Assembly (NCBI GenBank): GCA_938015435.1
Contig: CALLPN010000001.1
Coordinates: 372,001-436,000 of the forward strand
From: an uncultured Saprospiraceae bacterium
GTDB lineage: Bacteria; Bacteroidota; Bacteroidia; Chitinophagales; Saprospiraceae
DNA length: 64,000 nucleotides
Reading direction: 5' to 3'
Position numbers and translations under genes: made by a program. Below are positions 36,301-43,303 of this stretch, piece by piece. The notes under the pieces are model-generated. The model was not told the origin of the DNA and did no database searches. It saw nothing but the letters and a program-made list of their open reading frames with translations. The number at the start of each line of letters is the position of its first letter. Within the stretch, counting starts at the first letter, position 1.

Positions 36301-39262
36301 GTATAATTGGTCAACAGGAGCAAATCTACAATCTATATTTATTTCAGATCCTGGTATCTATACGGTGACAGTCACTGATGTAAATGGGTGTACAAGTTCT
36401 TCATCCTTGGAAGTAATGGAAGTTCCTTTACCTACTCCGGAGATTAGCGGAGATCCTAATTTCTGTCTAGATGGCAGTACTGAGCTAGGCCTTTCAGAGA
36501 CGTTCGAAGTGTATGCTTGGTCAACAGGAAGCGATCAAGCTACGATTAATGTATCGACAATCGGTCAATATATGGTGACCGTAACTGATATCAATGGATG
36601 TGAAGGAAGTGCCTCGATTAATGTATTCCAATATCCTGATGTAGATCCTACGATCGGAGGAAGTACATCATTCTGTCCTGGAGGCACGACTACCTTAGAT
36701 GGTGGTAGCCAGTATGTCGCTTGGGAATGGAGTACGGGTGAGGTGACTCAAACGATCCAGTTCGATCAAGAAACATTAGTGTCTCTAGAAGTTACCGACA
36801 TCAATGGCTGTACAGGTAGTTCTTCTGTGATGATTACTGAAGAAGATTCGCTAAGTCCATCCATCATCGGTGATCTAGAAATATGTGAAAATGAAACTAC
36901 CATACTCGATGGTGGTGCCGCATTCGATACGTGGTTATGGAGTACGGGTGAAATGACACAGACTATCGAAGTAAATACCTCCGGCGTGTATACACTGGAA
37001 GTAACTCAAGGAACTTGTAGTGGTGTAGGTGAAGTAACCGTAATAGTAAATCCATTACCAGAACCGATTGTCGACGGACCTGAAAATATCTGCTTCGGTG
37101 AAGATGCTATCTTGACATGTGTTGATAATTTCCCAGTGTACCAATGGAGTACTGGAGACATTACAAAGTCAGTTAATATCTCTAACCCTGGATCATTTAC
37201 ATTGATTGTAACTGATGACAATGGCTGTACAGCTGCGACTAGTTTTACTGTAATAGCTAAGCCAACTCCTACCATCGAAAATATAATTGCTGTGTGTGGA
37301 GAGGATAAAGACACCTACGATGTTACCTTCAGTACTACGGCCGATGAAGTTTCATGTGCGACATATCCTGTTGAAGCATTGGGTGGAATAGACTACGCAG
37401 TAAATGAAATTGATACTAACGATGTAATTCAAATCTACTTACTAGATACAGAGTCAATGTGCGATACTACACTCACGATTATGAAACCTAATTGTTCGTG
37501 TGGTGCGGTAGCAGATGCTGGACCAAATGCTGAATTAAATTGTGTAGTGCTTGATGTCACTCTTGGAGGAATTAATACTTCTGTAGGGCCAGCGTTTACT
37601 TATGAATGGACAGATGCCAGTGGTACTATTGTGTCTACGGATATGGAATACAATGCGACTTCGGAAGGAACATATACTCTCGAAGTATTTGATGCTGATT
37701 TTGATTGTTCGGTGGAGCAAAGTGTAACGGTAGATAATATTATTAGTGATCCTTCGGCTGATATATTCCCTGACCCAGGCCTTATTATCGATTGTGAAAT
37801 AGGCATTGTGACTCTTACTTCAGCCAACGAAGCAAATGTAAGTTACACTTGGACTACAAGTACGACTATAATCGAAGCGTTATCTATCAATATTGAAACT
37901 GGCACTACAGTAGTTTTATTAGCTACCGATACTATCACTTTCTGTTCTAATATAGATTCTATACTAATCACAGATAATGAGCTATACCCATTAATAAACA
38001 TTGATGATCCAGAGGAGATTACTTGTATAATTGATAGTGTACTTTTAGATGCTACCGGGTCTCAAAACAGTCCAGACATTACATACAATTGGAGTGATGA
38101 AAGTGGTACTTCATTGGGCAATGCAGAACAACTTACTGTAGATGCTTCTGGATGGTATTACTTAGTACTAGAGGATGTTGTGAATGGTTGTATTAATGAT
38201 GATAGCGTATTTGTTTCTGAAAATTTAGAAGCTCCTACTGTCGTTACTGCAGAAGATATATTGTTGCCTTGTGATGAGACTACAGTATCTATATCTGCAA
38301 CAGTCCAAGGTAATGCAGACATACTTTGGTCTACTAATACAGGAGCGATATCTAGTGATGCTGATCAATTGGAGGCAACCGTAACATCTATAGGTATGTA
38401 CTACTTTACGGCTACTAACCCCGCAACTGGATGTTTTGCTATCGATTCGATCGAAGTGATTTCTAATGATGATAAAGTATCTGAAGTGGATCTAGATTTA
38501 CGCCAACCGATGTGCTTTGGAGATGAGACTGGAGATTTGACAATTACAATATTAGCCGGTGGTACACCACCATTCCAATATGAAATAGAATCACTTAATC
38601 TTTCTAATGACAATGGTGTATTTAACAACCTTCTTCCGGGTGCTTATGATGTGTTGATTACAGATGCATTGGGTTGTTTATACTTGGCTCCATTTGAGAT
38701 TACGGATGTCGAAGAAGTAACTTTCGAAAGTCCAACTGCTAATATTGAAATAGATTACGGAAACGATACAACTTTAGTATTAGAAACAAATCTAGATCTT
38801 GATGAAATAGAAACTATCACATGGTCTCCAGATATCGAAGGATCATGTAATACTTGTTTGGAAATAGATGTAGATAATGCAACTCAAGGTCAAACCTACT
38901 TAGTTACATTATTAGACATCTATGGTTGTGAAGTAACTACAACTATCAGATTGAATGTCAACATAGTGGTAGATATACATGTACCGAACATCATCAACCC
39001 AAATTCTTCAACTGGGAACAGCAAGTTTTTCCCTCAGACGGATTTAGATGCTCTCGAAGTAATAGAATTCTATGTTTATGATAGATGGGGTGAGTTAGTT
39101 TATACTGCCAAAAACTTCCCAGTTAATGATCCTAGTTTTGGTTGGGATGGTAAATTCAAAGGACAGAATGTTGTGCCCGGAGTATATGTTTACTATATGA
39201 ATGTTGCTATTCCAGGACTAGAAAATCAATCTTTAGCTGGAGATATAACTGTGATTTATTAA
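24317..39262 (+). CDS. giant multidomain secreted surface protein (4981 aa), T9SS type B C-terminus
   Basis: Single uninterrupted ORF; N-terminal signal segment (WSIILLLFLFFTISFNANAQ); three distinct repeat arrays; C-terminal VPNIINPNSSTGNSKFFPQ...YVYDRWGELVYTAKNFP...WDGKFKGQNVVPGVYVYYM, matching the gliding motility-associated/type B sorting domain. Confidence 0.93.
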   Translation: MNTNQPVISFDFKWSIILLLFLFFTISFNANAQIGLPCIVGTENSCQCSTAEVLCNFADLDGYTYSMSTFSHPDDGPDPMCSGPQGNFTTSHNPTWFGFIAWCTELDLRVTYTNCTNEGNIFNPCAGIQAAVYDDCSLNPNSAIACNTTGGGGLCDADGQRDLSLSGMTVGNTYYFLVDGCCGSACDILIEILADCGVGDISPWNQEMLGPEEVCLPDGESTYSITRIMGGDEYYWYVDGVFTAYDNPQTLEVTWTTPGIHTICVDVDKQPCIDESDFPPQLCKTICVLPSSADAGSITATPSPTCPDDDITIQASGYNNIPEFTEYIFVTDDSGSIIYTEPGDSGTFIPDACGTYIAYSYNFKDNDTFDPPMIGQIIADIADCDTTCFCAMEPINFIIEDTELPVFTAPPGNLDIDCFDGLAAMEDLNWTDNCAGSGAAEGVEVGSATLCDGGNYTRTWTYTDQCDNEATHVQTITVSAVPVPVFDMEPADLTVECLADLMPGVNLDFTNSSVGSCLIDGNIPAVESGTPTACGGTLTYTWSFTDLCGRLLEHEQDITVEMIDPPVYVDPLGDITYDCIDEVPAAIDLVWNSNCGGTGTTEAVEMDNTDACLGGTIIRTWNYVDPCGQPASHMQTITINPVPQVVWTSVLPTDINVVCGETFPPFVDLNYSNSALGACLDSGMESPVEAGTHDVCGDIVTRTWSYTPDCGTPITYVQNITLIDTEDPVFTDPPGPITFTCISEVPDAPNLVWTDNCDGTGDVPAGEVDATDACLGGTITRNWIYTDDCGNPVTHMQVITIDPIPDVVWTSMLPPDVTITCDDALPTLNMLDYSNGAPEVDCLDEGSVPGMEVGMLDVCGDIITRTWMYTPTCGPAITHTQTIELEDTEDPTWPGAPGDISYDCISEVPAMTDQSWDDNCDGTGMVEGVEDDMTSGCAGGTIIRTWSYTDECGNPSTHMQTITVNPIPVVVWTTTLPGDEEITCNESIPALIELEFSNGSSIVSCLDEGMVPAVEVGTLEICGDQIIRNWEYLTICGETITHMQTITLIDTDDPVFTDPPMDETYDCVLDVPVATDLTWTDICDGTGEVPVVEVDMTDACTGGTITRTWEYTDACGNTATHPQVITVNPVPDVVWITTLPIDVTIQCGDDVPMAIDLNYSNSSPSTNCLDEGTIPPVEIGELLICDDMITRTWEYTPTCGPALTHTQTITLEDMIDPVFVDPPGDETYDCVADVTPEIDLTWTDNCDGTGVVEPTIDGTLDDCTGGTITRTWEYTDNCGNTVTHPQVITVNPVPDVIWITTLPIDVTIQCGDDIPDAIDLDYSNSSPSTNCLDEGTIPPVEVGELLICDDMITRTWEYTPTCGPVLTHTQTITLEDMIDPVFVDPPGDETYDCVADVIPEVDLTWTDNCDGTGVVEPTIDGTLDDCTGGTITRTWEYTDNCGNTVTHPQVITVNPVPDVIWITTLPIDITIQCGDDIPDAIDLDYSNSSPSTNCLDEGTIPPVEEGELLICEDMITRTWEYTPTCGPVLTHTQTITLQDLINPVFVDPPGDEVYDCVADVTASTDLTWTDNCDGTGVVEPTLDGTLDACSGGTATRTWEYIDDCGNPVTHIQTVIVNPVPDVVWINTPPADVTIQCGDNVPMAIDLDYSNGASASCVDEGTIPPVEEGELLVCNDMITRTWEYTPTCGPALLHVQTITLEDMIPPVFVDPPASETYDCIGDVIAESDLTWTDNCDGTGEVSPTIDGTIDDCTGGTAIRTWEYIDECGNPVTHMQTVIVNPVPDVVWTTAPPADVILQCGDDIPDAIDLNYSNSAASPTCLDEGVLPPVEDGTLTVCGDMITRTWEYTPTCGPALLHVQTITLEDLIPPVFVGAPTNETFDCLADVPTAIDLTWTDNCDGTGMVPPSISDTSDPCTGGSITRSWEYTDECGNPVTAMQLITINPVPDVMWTTALPPDVILQCGDAIPDAIDLNYSNGLSGVVCAENGIIPPVEVGMIVTCGDMITRTWEFTPTCGPAITHTQTITLEDTEPPVLVDPLGNASYNCLADVPAAEDLTWTDNCDGTGTVPVSESGTLDGCTGGILTRTWEYTDECGNTTPHIQTITVDPVPDVVWTSSLPADQNLNCGDDIPTLVDLNYSNSSLSASCLDQGISEPIEVGTLVSCGDMITRTWEYTPACGPALSHTQTITLVDTEAPVFTFEPANESYDCFGDVTDAVDLTWTDNCDGTGTVEPTIINDFTNCDGGTITRTWDFTDACGNPVTYSQFINIGSVPNVNWVSSLPTNITINCGDPVPDLIDLEYSNNAIGDLCLDTGFSEPTESGTLVTCGDQITREWLVAPACGPQIMHQQIITLDDIEDPVFINVPMQTLNISCIEDLPVNSDLTWTDNCDGTGTVPFTLVSGQLNECEGGTVTRVWEYTDNCGNGPVSFFQIINLGKPDSMPCDDDDDCTINDVEVVSCSGFICEPCAGVPTDCSGDTEAITCDDENDCTVNDVQMVACNGEICVPCQGTPATCDDGIVFVEPCNDIDPCTINDVRTVDCQGDICIPCAGTPNPTDDPILPAIPNTCQGQQATITVTGCETGINTWYSDPAGTMIVFIGSTFQTPILNADATYYVDCTVDDCQSELVEVFVPVVPAEMVIIEGDDFICEYETTVLSTNLPGNPHVWSNGDLTQVIVENNEGVYVVTVTDSNGCTSTDDFILTVAFDPIIQIAGSTTFCTNSTTLLTAPSGFDLYAWEPNFENTESITVNSAGTYIVTVTDSNGCTGSSSVDVTEADVLNPNISGGDNFCVGGFVELSIGSGFSNIEWQPGGENTESITVDEPGVYTVTVQDGTCAGMASITVVENALPTPIIDAPAGICPNELASLNASNPDYSNYIWSTGSVNGSILTGTPGDYSVTVTDLNGCTASTTVTMDFLAPPLAEITGDNKICPDPGSSIALSANTGTNLSYEWSTGDMTNTITVTGAGTYILTVTDNNNCSTTATAIIGNHISPDVIISGSQSFCTDGSTTIDAGDFASYVWAPNGEMTRTIDVNSEGTYSVTITDENGCTGSSSTAILELTELLPVIGGPSQVCPGENSTLFIGGNFETYAWSTGEMGVNTITVPPGMSYSVTVSDASGCTGSSTVMVSNYNVTQVTIDGDSEFCAGELSELTALSGFAEYEWSNGSAGQMITINEAQTYTVTATDSNGCTSEASTVVSQIDNPTPSILGVSELCADGQTTLSTELFSSYEWSNGSMDQTTVVNVGGAISVTVTDANGCIGSTSIIVTEFNLPNVTITGSPSFCLGGFTTLGTLDEYELYNWSPGGEITQTIIADTEGTYTVTVTDMNGCTASTSINTSLETSLSPTINGTTLLCSGQTETLTVGAFDTYEWSTGAMTQSIDISTSDTYAVTVYDASGCSGETSVDVTVVNPTQVSILGSDKLCEGGNASFSAIGGTFTNYEWSTGFNTSGITIDAAGNYAVTVTDTNGCTSSSSINVTVANLPTPEIGGDPNFCIDGETELNLTQSFSAYDWSTGSMDATITVNTTGLYTVTVTDINGCQASSSLNVFTYPEVNPTIGGSTTYCPGGNTTLDAGSEYTAWEWSTGEMTQTIQFAMETTVSVTVTDINGCTGMTSTPITEEPSLSPSILGNLIICEGQSTVLDAGAAFDTWLWSTGEMTQTIEVTEAGIYSVFVTQGTCSGSGEVEVIVNALPTPTIDGPENICVGDIGTLTVIGTYNVYSWSTNSNLESIIVSDPGIYMVTVTDGNGCTNSTSFEVLEVPLPTPEILGDPNFCPDANTTLSLSESYTTYEWSTGSPNATIDVAMTGQYTVTVTDANGCSGNSAINVFMYPEVNPNIGGSTTYCPGGNTTLDGGSQYVAWEWSTGEMTQTIQYAQETLVTLQVTDMNGCTGTSAIMVTEEPSLSPAILGDLDICEGETTILDGGAAFDTWMWSTGEMTQTIEVDESGVYTLFVTQGTCSGTGEVEVVVNPIPTPIIDGVETICVDALSSLSVTENFEMYNWSTGANLQSIFISDPGIYTVTVTDVNGCTSSSSLEVMEVPLPTPEISGDPNFCLDGSTELGLSETFEVYAWSTGSDQATINVSTIGQYMVTVTDINGCEGSASINVFQYPDVDPTIGGSTSFCPGGTTTLDGGSQYVAWEWSTGEVTQTIQFDQETLVSLEVTDINGCTGSSSVMITEEDSLSPSIIGDLEICENETTILDGGAAFDTWLWSTGEMTQTIEVNTSGVYTLEVTQGTCSGVGEVTVIVNPLPEPIVDGPENICFGEDAILTCVDNFPVYQWSTGDITKSVNISNPGSFTLIVTDDNGCTAATSFTVIAKPTPTIENIIAVCGEDKDTYDVTFSTTADEVSCATYPVEALGGIDYAVNEIDTNDVIQIYLLDTESMCDTTLTIMKPNCSCGAVADAGPNAELNCVVLDVTLGGINTSVGPAFTYEWTDASGTIVSTDMEYNATSEGTYTLEVFDADFDCSVEQSVTVDNIISDPSADIFPDPGLIIDCEIGIVTLTSANEANVSYTWTTSTTIIEALSINIETGTTVVLLATDTITFCSNIDSILITDNELYPLINIDDPEEITCIIDSVLLDATGSQNSPDITYNWSDESGTSLGNAEQLTVDASGWYYLVLEDVVNGCINDDSVFVSENLEAPTVVTAEDILLPCDETTVSISATVQGNADILWSTNTGAISSDADQLEATVTSIGMYYFTATNPATGCFAIDSIEVISNDDKVSEVDLDLRQPMCFGDETGDLTITILAGGTPPFQYEIESLNLSNDNGVFNNLLPGAYDVLITDALGCLYLAPFEITDVEEVTFESPTANIEIDYGNDTTLVLETNLDLDEIETITWSPDIEGSCNTCLEIDVDNATQGQTYLVTLLDIYGCEVTTTIRLNVNIVVDIHVPNIINPNSSTGNSKFFPQTDLDALEVIEFYVYDRWGELVYTAKNFPVNDPSFGWDGKFKGQNVVPGVYVYYMNVAIPGLENQSLAGDITVIY
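25514..31617 (+). repeat. tandem array of ~163-aa two-module units in the giant protein
   Basis: 13 copies of the '(D)LTWTDNCDGTG' module and 12 of the 'LDYSNSSPSTNCLDEGTIPPVE...TRTWEYTPTCGPALTH' module; successive copies spaced about 486-489 bp. Confidence 0.9.
31618..31968 (+). repeat. three Cys/Asp-rich repeats in the giant protein
   Basis: CDDDDDCTINDVEVVSCSGFICEPCAGVPTDC / CDDENDCTVNDVQMVACNGEICVPCQGTPATC / CNDIDPCTINDVRTVDCQGDICIPCAGTP. Confidence 0.9.
32215..37272 (+). repeat. 24 Ig/PKD-like ~70-aa modules in the giant protein
   Basis: Repeated pattern P.I.G...FC.....L........Y.WSTG..TQTI.V...G.Y.VTVTD.NGC..S counted 24 times. Confidence 0.88.
34763..37273 (+). repeat. higher-order tandem repeat: 3 units of 837 bp, each of four Ig-like modules
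   Basis: Unit starts (P-E-I-x-G-D-P-N-F-C) at 34763, 35600 and 36437; both intervals exactly 837 bp (279 aa). Confidence 0.92.
38969..39262 (+). other. T9SS type B (gliding motility-associated) C-terminal domain of the giant protein
   Basis: VDIHVPNIINPNSS...FYVYDRWGELVY...GWDGKFKGQNVVPGVYVYYMNV...GDITVIY. Confidence 0.9.
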
Positions 39263-39292
39263 AGATCATTCAAAATATTGAACTTGATAAAC

Positions 39293-39330
39293 GACCTCCG
39301 AGATATGATATTTCGGAGGTCTATTTTTGT
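39293..39330 (+). terminator. Rho-independent terminator of the giant gene
   Basis: GACCTCCGA...TCGGAGGTC stem followed by TATTTTTG. Confidence 0.75.
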
Positions 39331-39376
39331 AACTATATTTGGAGTGGAACGTTTTACTTTTTTAAATGTATTTCAA

Positions 39377-40162
39377 ATGAAAAAATTTCACTTATTAATT
39401 TTCCTACTTTCCTTTCTTACACTCAATTGTCAATCTGAGTCAAGCAACGAGCATGTTATAGAGCCGGTATTAATAAACAAATTAGCGCTCTCTGGAATCG
39501 GCCTCAAGCAATTCGAACAACCCAATGATCCTGGAAAAGAGTTTTATCAAAAAAAGGTTTGCTGGGGAGATGAATTGGGAATTTTTATAGTTTCTACAAA
39601 TTCATATGTCAATAAGATGAATGATTTTCCATTTGATGAGTATGTATATATGCTTCATGGAGAAGCAGAAGTAAGGCCGAAAGATGGAACTACTCAAAGA
39701 TTTAAATCTAGAGAACACTTCTTTGCTCCCAAAGGCTATACAGGTGAATGGGAAATAATGGCAGGTGACCATCTACATTATGAATTGTCAGTGATTACAA
39801 CCAAAAGGGCTGACTCAACTTCCGTTTCCAATTTCAAGTCACACACGCTAATCGATCCGACTTTACTTTCCGGAGTTGATATCCATTTGGATGAAAATGG
39901 AATCTATAAAAAAGAAATCGTCAAAGGCGCTGAACTAACATTTACACTCCATGCAGAAAAATCATCAGATGTAATACTTGAAAAATCTAAAGAAATGTTG
40001 GTTCATGTTCTTAGTGGTATGATAACCATAAAATCCACTAATCAAAATAAACACAACTTTCATACAGGAGATTTTTTCTTTATCCCAAAAGACATGGAAG
40101 GGCAATGGAAGACTGATGGTCATAGCCTCGTGAAATACTTAACCATTGAACGATCTTGGTAA
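39377..40162 (+). CDS. cupin-like lipoprotein
   Basis: Start re-assigned from the track's 39278 to ATG 39377 (MKKFHLLIFLLSFLTLNCQSESS, lipobox LTLNC); two cupin-like segments (YVYMLHGEAEVRPKDG..., MLVHVLSGMITIKSTNQNKHNFHTGDFFFIPKDMEGQW). Confidence 0.7.
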   Translation: MKKFHLLIFLLSFLTLNCQSESSNEHVIEPVLINKLALSGIGLKQFEQPNDPGKEFYQKKVCWGDELGIFIVSTNSYVNKMNDFPFDEYVYMLHGEAEVRPKDGTTQRFKSREHFFAPKGYTGEWEIMAGDHLHYELSVITTKRADSTSVSNFKSHTLIDPTLLSGVDIHLDENGIYKKEIVKGAELTFTLHAEKSSDVILEKSKEMLVHVLSGMITIKSTNQNKHNFHTGDFFFIPKDMEGQWKTDGHSLVKYLTIERSW

Positions 40163-40247
40163 ATGACTTTTGACTTCTAAAGAAGAATCTCGGTATTCAA
40201 TATATCATCCATCCCATTCTCTCAATTATTAGCTAGCTTGCGGCCGC

Positions 40248-41015
40248 ATGAGAAATTTCATTCATTTAGCATATCAAGGGACTAAGTATAGAGGTTGGCA
40301 ACGGCAAGCCAAAGAGCGGAGCGTACAAGCTACTATAGAGGACTTGCTCTCTAAGATGCTTAAGACCAAAACCATAATCCATGGCTGCGGCCGGACGGAT
40401 GCTGGAGTTCATGCAAGTCAATATTTTGTACATGCTAATATTCCAGAAGATCTAGATTACGATCCTGTAGAAAGATTAAATCATATCCTCCCTGATGACA
40501 TAGCTATCTATGAAATCATACCCTTGGAAGATCCTTATTGCAATGTTCAGACTGATGCGATAGCGCGGAGCTATGAGTACTATATGCACTTCGATAAGAT
40601 TCCTCAACTCAAAGATAATAGCACATACTTCAAGGTATCCAATCTTGATATTGATGCTATGCAAGCGGCAATAAAAGTGTTAGAAAACACGGTAGACTTT
40701 CGCTCATTATGCAAAGGTCCAGACATCTATAAACATACCAGATGTAATGTAAAATCTGTATCACTAGAAGTGACTCACGATGGCCAACGAATGCTATTCT
40801 CTATCACCGCTAATAGATTTCTGAGAGCGATGATTCGAAATATCGTCGCTCGACTAATCGATATCGGAAAAGGTGAATTATCGCTAAATCATTTCACGGA
40901 TGTAGTTAGTAATCAAAAGGAATTTGAGTTTCCATTTCATAAGCAAGCTCCACCCACTGGATTGTATTTAAGTAAGGTAATTTATCCATATCTAGAACGA
41001 GATGTGATTAGGTAG
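40248..41015 (+). CDS. truA: tRNA pseudouridine synthase A
   Basis: 255 aa; YQGTKYRGWQRQ...GCGRTDAGVHASQYFVH, FRSLCK, NRFLRAMIRNIV motifs. Confidence 0.93.
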   Translation: MRNFIHLAYQGTKYRGWQRQAKERSVQATIEDLLSKMLKTKTIIHGCGRTDAGVHASQYFVHANIPEDLDYDPVERLNHILPDDIAIYEIIPLEDPYCNVQTDAIARSYEYYMHFDKIPQLKDNSTYFKVSNLDIDAMQAAIKVLENTVDFRSLCKGPDIYKHTRCNVKSVSLEVTHDGQRMLFSITANRFLRAMIRNIVARLIDIGKGELSLNHFTDVVSNQKEFEFPFHKQAPPTGLYLSKVIYPYLERDVIR

Positions 41016-41045
41016 ACTTAGGTGAATCTCTACTCCTTAATCAAT

Positions 41046-41726
41046 TTATAAATACTTGCTCCCTTCTCTTATAGTCAATCTAGCAAGATCTGGATGATCA
41101 TAAATAAACTCGGCCACCGCCTCAGGATTCACTTTAGAATAATTCCTCAAGGCCCAACCTGCAGCTTTCTGAACAAAGAATTCTTGACTACCCTTTCTTC
41201 TCAAAATATATCTAGTTAGCCTATCGAAATCTACTTTGTCTTTGTATCGCAATTGATAAATCAATGCGGACCTTTGAAGCCAAAAGTTATCCGATGTTAT
41301 CCAACGATCTGTATACCTATTTCCTAATGGTAAATTTCTAGAAAATATACTTCCCATCAAATTGGGCGCTAGAAAATCTACCGTATCCCACCATGATTTT
41401 GTTAATATCAATTGTTCAAGAAAATCGATCCACTGGACATCCATTTTCTTAGCTATCGTCCCCATTATATCTGTAGCGATATATTGACATTCGCGATGTG
41501 GATCATTCCAAAGCAATCGGATAAACTCTTGATACTCTACCGTAGGTTTTGGTTTTACGACCGCTTTGATCTCCTTTACTAGTTCTTTACGCAAGGGAGA
41601 TTTGATACCATAGAACTGAAATTGATCACGCATATACTTCGACATTGAAATTGCTTGTTCCGCATTTGAATTTTGCCGAAGGAGTAACTGTACTTCTTTA
41701 ATCTTGGCCTTGTAACTAGATTTCAT
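41046..41726 (-). CDS. DNA alkylation repair (AlkD-like, HEAT-repeat) protein
   Basis: 226 aa; MRDQFQFYGIKSPLRKEL...LWNDPHRECQYIATDIM...KSWWDTVDFLAPNLMG...EFFVQKAAGWALRNYSK. Confidence 0.88.
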   Translation of the reverse strand: MKSSYKAKIKEVQLLLRQNSNAEQAISMSKYMRDQFQFYGIKSPLRKELVKEIKAVVKPKPTVEYQEFIRLLWNDPHRECQYIATDIMGTIAKKMDVQWIDFLEQLILTKSWWDTVDFLAPNLMGSIFSRNLPLGNRYTDRWITSDNFWLQRSALIYQLRYKDKVDFDRLTRYILRRKGSQEFFVQKAAGWALRNYSKVNPEAVAEFIYDHPDLARLTIREGSKYL

Positions 41727-41824
41727 ATGACTAAGGTAAGATCCTTTACATGTAATTATAAGTCTTGGTTCTTATTTCCAAATCACTAAATTTGCATCAC
41801 TCGCTCACTAATCAACAACTACAG

Positions 41825-43099
41825 ATGTCAAAACCCTTAGCAGAAAGGATGCGTCCTAAAAATCTCGACGAATTCGTAGGTCAAAAGCAATTAGTAGCTC
41901 AAGGTGCAGTGTTGCGCAATGTGATCGAGTCAGGTCAGATACCATCATTCATTCTTTGGGGACCTCCAGGAGTAGGTAAGACTACGCTAGCCTCTATGCT
42001 CGCCAATATGCTAAAGAGACCTTACTATGCACTTTCCGCTGTGAACAGTGGTGTAAAAGATGTACGTGAAATGATCGCCAAGGCGGAAAGTAACCGTTTT
42101 TTTAATAGTCCTAATCCAATTTTATTTATAGATGAGATTCACAGATTTAGTAAATCGCAACAAGATTCTTTATTAGGCGCGGTTGAGAAAGGTACTGTTA
42201 CATTGATCGGTGCCACTACAGAGAATCCGTCATTTGAGGTTATCTCAGCCCTACTGAGTAGGTGTCAAGTATATGTCCTCAAACCTTTGGACAAAGAAGA
42301 TCTTATTGGATTAGTGGATAGAGCAGTAAACGAAGATGTACATCTTAAAAATAAAAAAATCACTATTAAAGAATACGATGCCTTGCTCAAATATTCTGGT
42401 GGCGATGCGAGAAGGTTACTGAATTCCCTAGAGATCGTTGTCAATCAATTTCTTGAAGAAGATGTCGTTATCGATAATGAGAAAGTAGGTGAAATCATAC
42501 AAGCCAATATGGCTCTCTATGACAAGACTGGCGAACAGCATTATGATATCGCATCAGCATTCATCAAATCTATCAGAGGGAGCGATCCCAATGCAGCCGT
42601 ATACTACTTAGCACGGATGATAGAAGGTGGAGAAGATGCCAAATTTATCTGTAGAAGGATGGTCATCTCAGCATCCGAAGATATCGGTATGGCAAATCCC
42701 AATGCCCTACTTATATGTAATGCTGTAATGGATGCAGTCAAAAACATAGGTATGCCAGAAGGTCGTATAGCAATGGCGCAAGCAGCTGTGTACTTAGCCT
42801 CATCACCAAAAAGTAATGCTTCTTATATGGCGATCAACTTGGCTCAAGCCGCAGTACGTGAAACCGGTAACCTATCTATACCTTTACCATTGCGTAACGC
42901 TCCGACTCAGATGATGAAAAATCTGAATTACGGCAAAGACTATCAATACGCTCATAATCATGCTAATAACTTTGTAGATATGGAATATCTGCCTGATAAT
43001 CTATCTGGCACTAAGTTCTATGAACCAGGAATCAATGGGGCTGAAGATAAGATAAGAGCCAGTTTGAAAGATAAGTGGAAGGAGAAGTATGGCTATTAA
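41825..43099 (+). CDS. rarA: replication-associated recombination protein A (AAA+ ATPase)
   Basis: MSKPLAERMRPKNLDEFVGQKQLV, Walker A GPPGVGKTT, Walker B LFIDEIHRF; ATG 41825 preferred over TTG 41765 of the track. Confidence 0.93.
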   Translation: MSKPLAERMRPKNLDEFVGQKQLVAQGAVLRNVIESGQIPSFILWGPPGVGKTTLASMLANMLKRPYYALSAVNSGVKDVREMIAKAESNRFFNSPNPILFIDEIHRFSKSQQDSLLGAVEKGTVTLIGATTENPSFEVISALLSRCQVYVLKPLDKEDLIGLVDRAVNEDVHLKNKKITIKEYDALLKYSGGDARRLLNSLEIVVNQFLEEDVVIDNEKVGEIIQANMALYDKTGEQHYDIASAFIKSIRGSDPNAAVYYLARMIEGGEDAKFICRRMVISASEDIGMANPNALLICNAVMDAVKNIGMPEGRIAMAQAAVYLASSPKSNASYMAINLAQAAVRETGNLSIPLPLRNAPTQMMKNLNYGKDYQYAHNHANNFVDMEYLPDNLSGTKFYEPGINGAEDKIRASLKDKWKEKYGY

Positions 43100-43303
43100 T
43101 GGTATCTAGACCGACGAAATTATAGAATCTTCGAATGTCAATGCTGCAAAACATAGTATACCGATAGATACTGTAAAAGCAACACTAAGCATCAAGAACT
43201 GTCAATACGAACAATCGTTTGTATTTCATGCTGTGAATAGTCTAAATAGTCCTTACCTTGCAGACGAAATCTGTTATATCTAACCATACAAGACCTTCAA
43301 ACT

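Noticed and set aside
24317-39262. Numerous minus-strand ORFs of 60-163 aa antisense to the giant gene (e.g. 29743-30231, 31688-32179, 25955-26248)
   Set aside because: They are shadow ORFs produced by the repetitive, Thr/Ser/Asp-rich codon pattern of the sense frame; low-complexity translations and no independent signals.
39278-39376. TTG-initiated N-terminal extension of the cupin lipoprotein ORF
   Set aside because: It runs through the giant gene's terminator hairpin, and a clear lipoprotein signal begins at ATG 39377.
40226-40250. Adjacent NheI (GCTAGC) and NotI (GCGGCCGC) sites before truA, suggestive of vector sequence
   Set aside because: Flanks are continuous native-looking sequence leading into a correct truA start; two rare sites alone do not indicate contamination.
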